Assembly: GCA_947303085.1 (NCBI GenBank)
Contig: CAMYXP010000001.1
Location: 62,001 to 126,000 of the forward strand
DNA: 64,000 nt
Reading direction: 5' to 3'
Origin: an uncultured Bacteroidales bacterium
GTDB taxonomy: Bacteria > Bacteroidota > Bacteroidia > Bacteroidales > F082
Shown here: positions 28,485-37,834 of the stretch, one piece after another
Numbering within the stretch: position 1 is the stretch's first letter
Layout of the letters: the number at the start of each line of letters is the position of its first letter
Notes under the pieces: generated by a model
Databases searched by the model: none
The model's input: only the letters and a program-made list of their open reading frames with translations
Told to the model about the DNA's origin: nothing
Translations under genes and position numbers: made by a program

Positions 28485-30788
28485 TTATTTCTTTACCAAT
28501 TTTTCTGTCGAAATGATATTTTTCTTTTTGTCAATCAAATTTATAAAATAAATTCCTGCCGGAAAATCTTCAACATTAACGGTTGTTTCTTTTCCTGAAA
28601 CTTTAAGCTTTTTGATTTTTTGTCCTAAGTTATTGACAATCAATATTTCTGAATAATCAACATTTGAATTGATTTTTACAAGATTCGTCGCCGGATTTGG
28701 CAAGATGATGATTTGTTTAGTGTCGAAATTATTCTCCTTGACGCTCAACTGTGTCTTGTCGATAGCTCCGATGCTGTATTGTCCCGATAAGGCATCGTTG
28801 ATGGTGAAACGACCGAGTTTCCAGTTGCCTTCTTGTAAATCAGGGATGATGATATGCCATGGTTCAGTGACGTTGGCACGGTAGAGCAGCACAGCTGAGT
28901 CGTTTTCAGTGTGTATGATGTCACCGTCGGCTGAACTGCTTGCGTATGATATCTGGGCTGAGACATTGGCGGTGCCATAGTCGTTGCGGAGGAAGTTCCA
29001 GTAATGGCAGGTGGAGATGGCAAGTCCCGGAATCGCCGGATCGTCCTCTGAACCCACGAAATGCTCCTCAAGATAAAGCATGGTCGAGTCGCTGACGCTG
29101 CTTATCTGAGCCTTGAAATTGCCTTGTGCGAAACTGCCTGTAGGTGTTGTGATTGTAGAGTATTTCTCTTGTTTTGCGTCGAGGAAATGGTTGTAATAGT
29201 CGACTGCGGCGAAGATAGGGTTGATGTCCAGCTCAATGTTTTGTTCGGCTTCAACGCCGTCCCAGTTGACCATAGTGGTTTGTTTTTGTCCGGCTTGGTC
29301 GATGAAAGTGACTTCAACGCGGTTGTTCTGTCCCACGTGCGACGGTCCGACATGTCGATATGTCATCTTGACGGTTACATTGTATTTGTTTCCATTAGGT
29401 GTCACGTTGATGATGTTGGCGCCAAAGTGCGGCATGCCTGCGTTGAACACGTAAGTGTCGAAAAATCCGCTCATGTCAACGCCTGTTGATGCCGTGAGGG
29501 CGTCGCGAAGCTGCTCCGACGAGGCTGCCCTATAGCTGTAGGTGCTGAGATAATCGCGTATTCCCGACAGGAAAGTGTCTCTGCCCAGGTAGTTCATCAA
29601 GGTGTTGACGACGACGGCGCCACGGTTGTAAACGGCACTGCCATCGTAAGTCATGTCAAGTGGAATATTGTTAAGCGGAATCCAGTTGTTTTCGCTTCTG
29701 CACCAGTTGGTGATGGTGTTGGTTTTGCTGCTCATGGCCTGCTGGAAGTCGTCTTCGCCATAGACCGCCGAACGGTAAAACACTCCGCAAAACTGAGCGA
29801 ATCCCTCGTTGAGCCACATGTCTTCGGCTGTCGAGCATGTCACCTTGTTGCCGAACCACATGTGCGACATCTCGTGAGCCACATATTCCTCCTGCGAGGT
29901 GTTTCCAGTCACTATGCCGCTGGTAATGCCAATATTATCGATATGTTCCATGCATCCTACACTTGTTACAGAGTATCCGATGCGGTTGAACGGATACGAT
30001 CCGAAGCTGCTCTCAAAAAACGCCGCTATGTCTTTCACATTCACGAAGGTGCCTGGGACGCTGTTAATCTGCACTGGCTTGACGTAAACGTTAATCGGGA
30101 TGTCGCGTTCGACGCCGTTGTAAGTGTCGGTCCACTCGGCATAGTTGCCTGCCACAAACGAGATATGATATGTCGCAATCTCTTGAGGCACAACGTAATG
30201 CACTGTGTGGGTGCCGTTGCCGTTGTCGGTGTTGCTTTCAAGGTTGCCGCCGCAAACAGCAGTCATTTCTGTCGGCACAGTCACGTAAACGTCGTAAGTT
30301 GCCTTGTCGGTGAAGTTGTCGACGCATGGGAACCATGTCTTTCCGAGGTTGTGCGGTATCGACTCGAAGCCCACGCCCATGTTGCACACGTAGTAGCCGT
30401 TAGTGGCGTTGCCGCTCCATAAGATGCCGCCCCAGCCGTCGTTGAAGGTGGTGCCGCCGTAAGTGATTGTAAACGAGGCCAAAGCGTTAGGCGATAATGG
30501 CGATGCGAGGTTTATCGTAAGAACATCGCCGTTTTGTGTGAAACTGCTGACGTTTGCCATGTTTGAAGTTACGGCACTGACAGTCAACGATTTAAGTTCC
30601 AAATCGAAAGAATTTGTTGTTTCTTTGGCAGTAAGTGTGACGGTTGTTTGTGCTTGTATCGTATGGCTTGTGAAATCGAGGTTATTCAAATGGATTTCAT
30701 AATGTGTCACATCAATATTTTCGCCAGGATTCTGGGCGTTTGCAGTAAATGCTACAAAAACAAGGAAAATTGCAAGAATTTTTTTCAT
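28485..30788 (-). CDS. M1 family metallopeptidase with T9SS C-terminal sorting domain
   Basis: VAHEMSHMWFGNKVTCSTAEDMWLNEGFAQF (HExxH+E); C-terminal LPNPATNLVKINSN...GIYFINLIDKKKNIISTEKLVKK; start at MKKILAIFLVF. Confidence 0.93.
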   Translation of the reverse strand: MKKILAIFLVFVAFTANAQNPGENIDVTHYEIHLNNLDFTSHTIQAQTTVTLTAKETTNSFDLELKSLTVSAVTSNMANVSSFTQNGDVLTINLASPLSPNALASFTITYGGTTFNDGWGGILWSGNATNGYYVCNMGVGFESIPHNLGKTWFPCVDNFTDKATYDVYVTVPTEMTAVCGGNLESNTDNGNGTHTVHYVVPQEIATYHISFVAGNYAEWTDTYNGVERDIPINVYVKPVQINSVPGTFVNVKDIAAFFESSFGSYPFNRIGYSVTSVGCMEHIDNIGITSGIVTGNTSQEEYVAHEMSHMWFGNKVTCSTAEDMWLNEGFAQFCGVFYRSAVYGEDDFQQAMSSKTNTITNWCRSENNWIPLNNIPLDMTYDGSAVYNRGAVVVNTLMNYLGRDTFLSGIRDYLSTYSYRAASSEQLRDALTASTGVDMSGFFDTYVFNAGMPHFGANIINVTPNGNKYNVTVKMTYRHVGPSHVGQNNRVEVTFIDQAGQKQTTMVNWDGVEAEQNIELDINPIFAAVDYYNHFLDAKQEKYSTITTPTGSFAQGNFKAQISSVSDSTMLYLEEHFVGSEDDPAIPGLAISTCHYWNFLRNDYGTANVSAQISYASSSADGDIIHTENDSAVLLYRANVTEPWHIIIPDLQEGNWKLGRFTINDALSGQYSIGAIDKTQLSVKENNFDTKQIIILPNPATNLVKINSNVDYSEILIVNNLGQKIKKLKVSGKETTVNVEDFPAGIYFINLIDKKKNIISTEKLVKK

Positions 30789-30869
30789 AAAAAATGAATT
30801 ATTAATCCTGCAAAGATAAGAATATTTTTTGATTTCACAAAATTTTGAATAAAAAATAGCCATTAGAAC

Positions 30870-30945
30870 GATTATTGGTGTCATTTTCGAAATGCTCAAC
30901 AGTACCCTGTGGTAGGTCGCATTTCTGCAAATGACACCAATAATC
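30870..30945. repeat. Long near-perfect inverted repeat (~26-bp arms, ~23-nt loop)
   Basis: GATTATTGGTGTCATTTTCGAAATGC ... GCATTTCTGCAAATGACACCAATAATC. Confidence 0.8.
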
Positions 30946-30951
30946 TTAAAT

Positions 30952-30985
30952 ACTAAAGACTAACGTCTAACGTCTAAGGTCTCTA
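30952..30985 (+). repeat. Degenerate period-7 array overlapping the S46 peptidase stop
   Basis: ACTAAAG ACTAACG TCTAACG TCTAAGG TCTCTAC. Confidence 0.85.
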
Positions 30986-33199
30986 CTCCTCTTCAACGCG
31001 AATCGGTTCTGGCATTGCCTTGTGGATGTCGAGTTCGTCGATGAGGTTGGTTGCTCCGTACACCTTGTCGATGATGAAGAGTACGTAACGGATGTCGACG
31101 TTGATTGTGCGCTGGAGTTTAGGCTCGAAGTTGACGTCGCCGCTCATTGCCTCCCAGTTGCCGTCGAATGCCAATCCGATGAGTTCGCCCTTGCCGTTCA
31201 TGATCGGGCTGCCTGAGTTACCGCCGGTGATGTCGTTGGTCGACAAGAAGCAGGTGATGAGCTCGCCGTTCTCGTCGGCATACTGACCGTAATCCTTTGC
31301 CTCGATGAGGTCGAGCAAGCGCTGTGGAGCGTCGAACTCGAAGTCACCAGGGATGTATTTCTCGAGTATACCGTTGGCGGTGCAGACGTAGTCGTATGAG
31401 ATAGCGTCGGCTGGCTGATAGTCTTTCACTGAGCCGTAACTCATTCTCATTGTTGAGTTTGCGTCTGGATAGAGAACCTTCTCAGGCTGTGTCTCTGCGT
31501 AGAACTCGCGGAGTCCCTTCACGAATGAATGATTTGCCTCTGAGATGGCGATGTTAGCCATTCTGTAGACAGCAGCGATGCTGTACATCTGGCTTCTTAA
31601 GTCGGTGAACACTAAGAACGTCGGGTCTTTAGCCAGTTTCTTGGCATTAGGTTTCTCGATGAAAGCCTTAATTGCCTCAGGATCGCTGAAGATAGAGTTG
31701 TCGAAGATGTATTCTGCCAAAGCAGTCCAGTTGCCTTTCTGTTTCTTGAGGAGTTTCTGGATGTTTGCAGGGATCTCATCGTCGGCGAAATTGCTGCCGT
31801 AGATATTCATCACTGCAACGAGGATGTCTTTCTCAACGCGTGCGTCGAGGTCTTTGAACATCTCATCGACATCGATTTCCTTGAGTGCCTCAACAGCGGC
31901 TTGTTTTTCTTCTTTTGAAGCTTCTTTGCTTGTCGCAACTGAATAATATTCAATGAATTCAGCTGCCATGCCCATTGGTGTGCATTGTGCCACGAAGTTA
32001 GGATATAACAGTGTTCCTGCCACTTCTGAGAGCTGGTTGTACATTGTCTCGAGTGTTTCGAGCACTTCGCCGTATTCGGCTTTGCGGTCTTCGTTGGCGT
32101 TGACCCATTCGGTGAACTGTGCCTCGAGTTCGGCTTTGCGCTCAGCGACTTTATTCTTGCGGAGCATCTTCATCTGACCTTCGAAGTTCTTCCAGGTGTT
32201 TGCCAAACCTGCTTTGTTGTCGGCGTATGAGATGTTGACAGCCTTGTCGACCTTCATATACTCGTCCATGACGTCGGTTTCTGCCTTGAAGATGTCGTGG
32301 ATGATTGGGTAGAACACTTCAACGTTGTAGTTGATGCCGAATGATGTCATGTAACGCTCTGTTGAGCCAGGGAAGCCCCAAATCATTGTGAAATCGTCAG
32401 GATGAACGCCGTCGAGGCTAACAGGAAGATGATGTTTTGGAGTGAGAGGCTTGTTGTTCTCTGAGAATTCTGCCGGTTCGCCGTTTTCGTCAGCGTAGAC
32501 GCGGAACACGCTGAAGTCGCCGGTGTGACGAGGCCACATCCAGTTGTCGGTGTCGCCGCCGAACTTACCGATCGACTGTGCTGCTGTGAACACGAGACGA
32601 ACGTCGGTGTAGGTCTTGTAAACGAACATGTAATATTCGTTGCCCTCGAAGAATCCTTTGATGACTGGGTTGAGCTTGCCGCCTTCTGATGCTGCTTCCT
32701 CAAGTTCCTTGGCTTTCTCGTTGATAGCTTTGTTGCGTGCCATCCAGTCCATGTCGTCGGTCACGACGCTGAGGATCTCAGCTGTGACGTCTTCCATTCT
32801 GACGAGGAACGATGCCGAAACGCCTTCAGCTGGAAGCTCTTCGCTGTAATTCTTGGCTGCGAAGCCTTCGTTGAGGTAGTCATGCTCCACTGTCGAGAGG
32901 GCTGCTATTGAGCTGTAGCCGCAGTGATGGTTGGTGAAGAGCAAGCTGTTGGCTGAAACGATTTCGCCTGTGCAGAAGAAACCGCGTGGATGTGCGCCGT
33001 TTGAGAGACCCACGATAGCGTCTTTCAAGCTGCTGTTGTTGATGCTGTAGAGTTCTTCAGGTGTCAGCTGGAGACCCATTTTCTGCATGTCAACGTAATT
33101 CAAACGCTCGACGAACATTGGCAACCACATGCCTTCGTCAGCGCGCACGATGCCCATCATAGCAAAGATGATGGCAAAGAAAACTGATAATTTTTTCAT
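30983..33199 (-). CDS. S46 family dipeptidyl-peptidase (DPP7/DPP11 type)
   Basis: EGMWLPMFVERLN; TNHHCGYSSIAALSTVEHDYLNEGF; FGGDTDNWMWPRHTGDFSVFRVY; FLSTNDITGGNSGSPIMNGKGELIGLAFDGNWE. Confidence 0.95.
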   Translation of the reverse strand: MKKLSVFFAIIFAMMGIVRADEGMWLPMFVERLNYVDMQKMGLQLTPEELYSINNSSLKDAIVGLSNGAHPRGFFCTGEIVSANSLLFTNHHCGYSSIAALSTVEHDYLNEGFAAKNYSEELPAEGVSASFLVRMEDVTAEILSVVTDDMDWMARNKAINEKAKELEEAASEGGKLNPVIKGFFEGNEYYMFVYKTYTDVRLVFTAAQSIGKFGGDTDNWMWPRHTGDFSVFRVYADENGEPAEFSENNKPLTPKHHLPVSLDGVHPDDFTMIWGFPGSTERYMTSFGINYNVEVFYPIIHDIFKAETDVMDEYMKVDKAVNISYADNKAGLANTWKNFEGQMKMLRKNKVAERKAELEAQFTEWVNANEDRKAEYGEVLETLETMYNQLSEVAGTLLYPNFVAQCTPMGMAAEFIEYYSVATSKEASKEEKQAAVEALKEIDVDEMFKDLDARVEKDILVAVMNIYGSNFADDEIPANIQKLLKKQKGNWTALAEYIFDNSIFSDPEAIKAFIEKPNAKKLAKDPTFLVFTDLRSQMYSIAAVYRMANIAISEANHSFVKGLREFYAETQPEKVLYPDANSTMRMSYGSVKDYQPADAISYDYVCTANGILEKYIPGDFEFDAPQRLLDLIEAKDYGQYADENGELITCFLSTNDITGGNSGSPIMNGKGELIGLAFDGNWEAMSGDVNFEPKLQRTINVDIRYVLFIIDKVYGATNLIDELDIHKAMPEPIRVEEE

Positions 33200-33238
33200 T
33201 GTTGTATTAAATTTGTTTGATTGTTATCTTTTTTAGGA

Positions 33239-33304
33239 GTTTCCTCACACTTCGTGCTCGGAATGACAATGCGCTGTCATTCCGAACGGAGTGAGGAATC
33301 TCAT
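33239..33304. repeat. REPIN-like inverted pair (copies H and I)
   Basis: GTTTCCTCACACTTCGTGCTCGGAATGAC-AATGCGCT-GTCATTCCGAACGGAGTGAGGAATCTCA. Confidence 0.85.
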
Positions 33305-34923
33305 TTAGTCAAGTACTCCATTCCCATTTCGTATACGATATCCTTCGGGATGCCGCATCCTGCGAGCTTGTCGAGGTCAGCCTGGAGTTCCGGTTTGATG
33401 ACGCCGTCGGTGGCAATCCACTCTTTAACGAATTCATAGTCGCCGTTGCCTTGTGCTGTGAGGATGGCGCCGCCGAGTTTCTCTACCGCGAGTTTCATCT
33501 TCGGGAAGTCGATGTTGTACAAGCCGTTTTCGTCGCGTGTAAATGCGCCTTCGTTGGCTAAGTAGTTGAATTCTATCATGTTAGCCTTGCCGTGTGCTGA
33601 AGCTGCGCCGAAACGTACTGAGCGGAAGATGCCCGCCATGAAGGTGGTGTAGTTCTCTTCAAGTATTGTGTTGGTGTATTCGCCCATCTCTGAGAGTTTT
33701 GTCACGAGGAACAAGCCCAAAATGTCGGCCTTTGCCTCTTCGATGGCTGAATATTGCTCTTTCAAAGCGTGACGCACTGTGCCGTTGCCGTCGAGTGTGT
33801 TCTTGATGCCCAGTCCGTGTGCCACCTCGTGGAACATCACGTTGGCGAAGAAAGCGTCAAACTTCACGTTTTTACGTGCCTCTGGAGTAACCAAGACTTC
33901 TGAAATCGGAACGACAATTTTGTCGAATTTCGCCTTCATGGCGTTCTTCAGCTGAAGCTTGCGTGTGCCTTTCTGAAGCTGTACTCTCTCGTCGTTAGGC
34001 AGGTTGATGGCGATGGTCTTCGATGCCATGTTGCAGTCACCGCCGTAGAAAATCACGTCGTAAGCCGCGAGGTCAGCGTCGCTACCCGGTTTTTCCTGTT
34101 TATATTTGTCTTCGACAGGCAATTTTGTCTGAAGCTCAGGCAACAATGCCACATAACGTGTCAGTTGCTTGGTCCATGCGAGGTCTTTGATGAGGATGAA
34201 CGACTCATGAGCGGCTTTGTAGCCGAACAGTCCATCGGTGTAGTTCTCGATAGGTCCCACGACGAAGTCGACGTTGTTGTTGCGGACATCCATCCAGGCC
34301 ATGTCGGAATAGTAATAATCGTCGGTGAGCAAAGCTTTTGCTCTGAGTTTCAGGTAGTTGGCAAACTCTGGGTCACCGGCGAGTTCTGACGCGCGCTTGA
34401 GCAAGTCGACTGCCTTGATGATCTGCTCGTCGTAAGCCTCATGATACCATATCGACTCCAGACGACCGCTCTCACCACGACGGATGAGCGTGTATTGACT
34501 GGTCTTGTCAGGATTATCCCAAGCTTCAAACTCTTCTTTTGTCATGTCGGTAGGGTAGAAGCCTGCTCCTGCCGGTTTCGCATCATAACCTGGAATGAAG
34601 ATACGGCGGTTGTCGAGCTGATCCCAAGGACCGTAGTTGATTTCAGCGTATTTGCGTGCGTTCGGGTCTTGAATCTTGCTCAAGAACTCGTCTTTGTCGC
34701 CGCCGAGGTTCTCAGTCCAGTAGATGTCGTCCATAATCTTTCCTACTTCGAAAAGCATGTCGAGCATCTTTACCTCATTGTCTGAAAGATGGCTGATGTC
34801 GGTTGTCAAAGTCACCTTAGCATATTGATTTGCAAGGGCTTCGTAATTTTCTTTCGGTTTTTCACTGCAGCTGACTAAAGCTGTCGTAAGTGCTGCTGCC
34901 ATAATTAAATATTTGATTTTCAT
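33301..34923 (-). CDS. M49-like zinc dipeptidyl-peptidase lipoprotein
   Basis: Lipobox TALVSCSE; VMFHEVAHGLGIKNTLDGNGTVRHALKEQYSAIEEAKADILGLF. Confidence 0.85.
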   Translation of the reverse strand: MKIKYLIMAAALTTALVSCSEKPKENYEALANQYAKVTLTTDISHLSDNEVKMLDMLFEVGKIMDDIYWTENLGGDKDEFLSKIQDPNARKYAEINYGPWDQLDNRRIFIPGYDAKPAGAGFYPTDMTKEEFEAWDNPDKTSQYTLIRRGESGRLESIWYHEAYDEQIIKAVDLLKRASELAGDPEFANYLKLRAKALLTDDYYYSDMAWMDVRNNNVDFVVGPIENYTDGLFGYKAAHESFILIKDLAWTKQLTRYVALLPELQTKLPVEDKYKQEKPGSDADLAAYDVIFYGGDCNMASKTIAINLPNDERVQLQKGTRKLQLKNAMKAKFDKIVVPISEVLVTPEARKNVKFDAFFANVMFHEVAHGLGIKNTLDGNGTVRHALKEQYSAIEEAKADILGLFLVTKLSEMGEYTNTILEENYTTFMAGIFRSVRFGAASAHGKANMIEFNYLANEGAFTRDENGLYNIDFPKMKLAVEKLGGAILTAQGNGDYEFVKEWIATDGVIKPELQADLDKLAGCGIPKDIVYEMGMEYLTK

Positions 34924-34941
34924 GTTGTTAAAAATTTATTC

Positions 34942-35649
34942 TTATATTAAAGAAATTAACCATTTAATGTCAATCCAAGTCTGGCTGAACCATTCCACGT
35001 TAGCCTGTATGATGTTGACCGGCTCTGTCATTCCGCCACCTAGCGAATAAAGGATTATCGCGAGGTTGAAGAAGATGAAGGTCCAGATGTAGAGGTAGGA
35101 ACGGAACACTCCGCAGCGCTGGATGTCGCTCTGGTCGCGACGCATGTCTTTCTTCCAGCAGCTGAAATGAAACATCAGCGTGAAGCCGATGATGAAGTCG
35201 ATAATCGGAAGGCATTCGTTCTTGATCATCAGGCGGAAAAGCACCATGGCGAAGGTGATGTAAGGCAACATGTAAGGTGCCAGAGTTGAGAAAATGTTGG
35301 CGCTTTTGGCGTTTGACGACACATAGCCGAGGGTGTTGTCGTTTTGCGTCAGCGTCTCCGATGATTTAGCATTGAACTCGTAGATTTTCTTGCGCAGGAA
35401 GAGGCCTCCGACGAGCATGTGGGCACCTTCATGCGTCATGGTCTGCATGATGTCGAGGTTTTTCCTGAAGAAAAGCAGCGCTATGATGACGAAAGCCACC
35501 ATGCCTATGCCGAGCCACATATAACCTTGATAGGTGCTGGTTTTGAATGAGTTAACTACATAAGCGCCGCATCTGTAGAACCCTATCGCCGCGATGACGA
35601 GTGTCAGAATGAAGAAAATCGATGTTAAAAAACGCCAGAGTTTCTGCAT
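34942..35649 (-). CDS. Polytopic membrane protein with HExxH-like motif (M50-like?), uncharacterised
   Basis: Multiple TM helices; IMQTMTHEGAHMLVGGLFL. Confidence 0.55.
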   Translation of the reverse strand: MQKLWRFLTSIFFILTLVIAAIGFYRCGAYVVNSFKTSTYQGYMWLGIGMVAFVIIALLFFRKNLDIMQTMTHEGAHMLVGGLFLRKKIYEFNAKSSETLTQNDNTLGYVSSNAKSANIFSTLAPYMLPYITFAMVLFRLMIKNECLPIIDFIIGFTLMFHFSCWKKDMRRDQSDIQRCGVFRSYLYIWTFIFFNLAIILYSLGGGMTEPVNIIQANVEWFSQTWIDIKWLISLI

Positions 35650-35661
35650 GATTCCGTTGTT

Positions 35662-36537
35662 TTATTTAACGATGAAAAGTTTTTTCACTATGGTTGTCTC
35701 ACCTGTGATTCTCACGAAATACTGACCTTCAGGAAGCTCGGAGATGTTGATGTTTTCGGCTTTTTCGCTGTTCAAAATGGTGCGTCCCACCAAGTCGATG
35801 ATTTCTACGTTTGTGATATTTAAGTTGTTGTTATTCAGTATATTAACAACTTCATTTGCGGGGTTTGGATAAATGCTGATGTCGTTTTTAACGATGTTTT
35901 CCTCAACATTGTACGGCATGTCGCAGTCGTTATATTCCGGATTCACGAAAATCACGTCGTTGTTAACATGATAGCAGAGCAGATGATACATCTCGCCTTC
36001 GCTCTCGTGGTCGGCTTCCCACATGCCTACATGCATAAAGCCGCGGTTGCTGCCAACGCCTTCAATCCAGAACTCTGTCACATCGGTAAGTCCGATGAAC
36101 GAGAAGGTGATTTTCTTTCTTGCAACGCCGTTAAGGTCAGTAATTGTTGATACTTCCGTGACCAGCATCGGATGGTCGCTGTCGTCATGGAAGAAGTCGC
36201 CTTCCTCAAGGTCGTAGTCGTAAAGAAGCACTTCGTCGTCGTATGAAGTGCCGTTCCATTTGCAATAATAAACCTGATTATCCTCGTTGCGGTAAGCTCC
36301 GTCGAGATAGTTGCCGTTTGGTTCGCTTTGAACGTAGATGGTATTGTATTCAATGCCACCAATTGTCACTGCTTCTCTCTGATAATGATGCTCGTGGAAA
36401 TCACCGACCGGATGTGGTGCGCTCCAAGTGAATTGGCCATAGATATACCATTCTTGTGCATTGAGGCTCAATGAGATGGCAAAAGCTGCCACTGCCAAAA
36501 CCGCGAATCTTCTTAAAAATTGTAAATGTTTAATCAT
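35662..36537 (-). CDS. Secreted protein with T9SS C-terminal sorting domain
   Basis: Signal peptide; DISIYPNPANEVVNILNNNNLNITNVEIIDLVGRTILNSEKAENINISELPEGQYFVRITGETTIVKKLFIVK. Confidence 0.9.
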   Translation of the reverse strand: MIKHLQFLRRFAVLAVAAFAISLSLNAQEWYIYGQFTWSAPHPVGDFHEHHYQREAVTIGGIEYNTIYVQSEPNGNYLDGAYRNEDNQVYYCKWNGTSYDDEVLLYDYDLEEGDFFHDDSDHPMLVTEVSTITDLNGVARKKITFSFIGLTDVTEFWIEGVGSNRGFMHVGMWEADHESEGEMYHLLCYHVNNDVIFVNPEYNDCDMPYNVEENIVKNDISIYPNPANEVVNILNNNNLNITNVEIIDLVGRTILNSEKAENINISELPEGQYFVRITGETTIVKKLFIVK

Positions 36538-36614
36538 AATAATTCAGTTTAAATAATCGACAAAGATACGATTTTTTTTAATATAAGGTGTAATTTTTTT
36601 AATTTTGCAAAGTC

Positions 36615-37724
36615 ATGGCAGGATTGTATATCCATATTCCGTTTTGCAAGTCGAAATGCGCTTACTGCAACTTCTTTTCGGTCGTTTCCGAGAAGCAACG
36701 TGCTGATTTTCTTGAGGCTTTGAAAAAAGAAGCGGTAGCAAGAAAAGATTATTTAGGTGGTGAAGAGGTGAAAACGGTTTATTTCGGCGGCGGCACTCCG
36801 AGTGTACTGGAACCACAAGATATCCTGGGAATTTTAGAAACACTAGATAAAAACTATAACATTAATGCCGCCGCCGAAATCACTCTCGAGGCCAATCCCG
36901 ATACGGTTTCAAAAGAATCTCTTCAAGAATATAAATCATTAGGAGTCAATCGGTTAAGCATTGGTATTCAAAGTTTTTTTGATGACGATTTGCAATATCT
37001 GAGCCGAAAACACGACTCAAAGCATGCCATGCAGGTTTTGGATTGGGCAAAAGAAGTTGGTTTTCGAGAAGTTACGCTTGATTTGATTTATGGCATACCT
37101 ACCTTGACTGATGAGAAATGGCGCAATAATTTGGAGATTTTCTTCTCGACGGGCTTTAACCATCTTTCGGCGTATGCTTTGACGGTTGAAGAGAAAACAG
37201 CTCTCGGGCAACGTATTAATAAAGGTATGGCTGCTTCTGTTGATGAAGATGCTGTGATTCGTCAATATCAAATCTTGGTAGAAATGACTGAAAATCAAGG
37301 ATTTGAACATTATGAGATAAGCAATTTCGCCCGACCAGGACATTATTCGAAGCATAACACAATTTACTGGAAAGGCGAGAAATATCTCGGTCTCGGTCCT
37401 TCGGCGCATTCTTTTGACGGCACCTCACGGCAGTGGAACGTTGCGAGTGTGAAGGATTATTGTGAGAGCTATTCCTTTGAAAGAGAAGAGCTTACGCTCG
37501 ATAACCGTTACAATGAATATGTGATGACATCGCTTCGCACCTGTTGGGGCTGCGATATGGAATACATAAAAAATAATTTTGGCGAAGAATATGTCAAAAG
37601 ATTTAAAAATTTAACTAAAAAACATCTTTTAAGCGGAAAAATGTTCCAAAAAGATGAAAAATTCGTCCTAAAAGACTATGGAATGCTTTTCGCCGACGGC
37701 ATCGCTGCAGAACTATTCATGTAG
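36615..37724 (+). CDS. hemW: Radical SAM HemW (coproporphyrinogen III oxidase-like)
   Basis: GLYIHIPFCKSKCAYCNFFS; YFGGGTPSVL; EANPDT; NRLSIGIQSF. Confidence 0.95.
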   Translation: MAGLYIHIPFCKSKCAYCNFFSVVSEKQRADFLEALKKEAVARKDYLGGEEVKTVYFGGGTPSVLEPQDILGILETLDKNYNINAAAEITLEANPDTVSKESLQEYKSLGVNRLSIGIQSFFDDDLQYLSRKHDSKHAMQVLDWAKEVGFREVTLDLIYGIPTLTDEKWRNNLEIFFSTGFNHLSAYALTVEEKTALGQRINKGMAASVDEDAVIRQYQILVEMTENQGFEHYEISNFARPGHYSKHNTIYWKGEKYLGLGPSAHSFDGTSRQWNVASVKDYCESYSFEREELTLDNRYNEYVMTSLRTCWGCDMEYIKNNFGEEYVKRFKNLTKKHLLSGKMFQKDEKFVLKDYGMLFADGIAAELFM

Positions 37725-37725
37725 T

Positions 37726-37769
37726 GTCATTTCGACTATAGCGAAGCGGAACGGAGAAATCTCGTGCAA
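37726..37769 (+). repeat. REP-like repeat, copy J
   Basis: GTCATTTCGACTATAGCGAAGCGGAACGGAGAAATCTCGTGCAA, starts immediately after hemW stop. Confidence 0.75.
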
Positions 37770-37834
37770 TTTAACAGTAAACCGTATTAATCATTCAAAA
37801 TTTTTGTATAATTTTGCATCGATAAGATAATATT

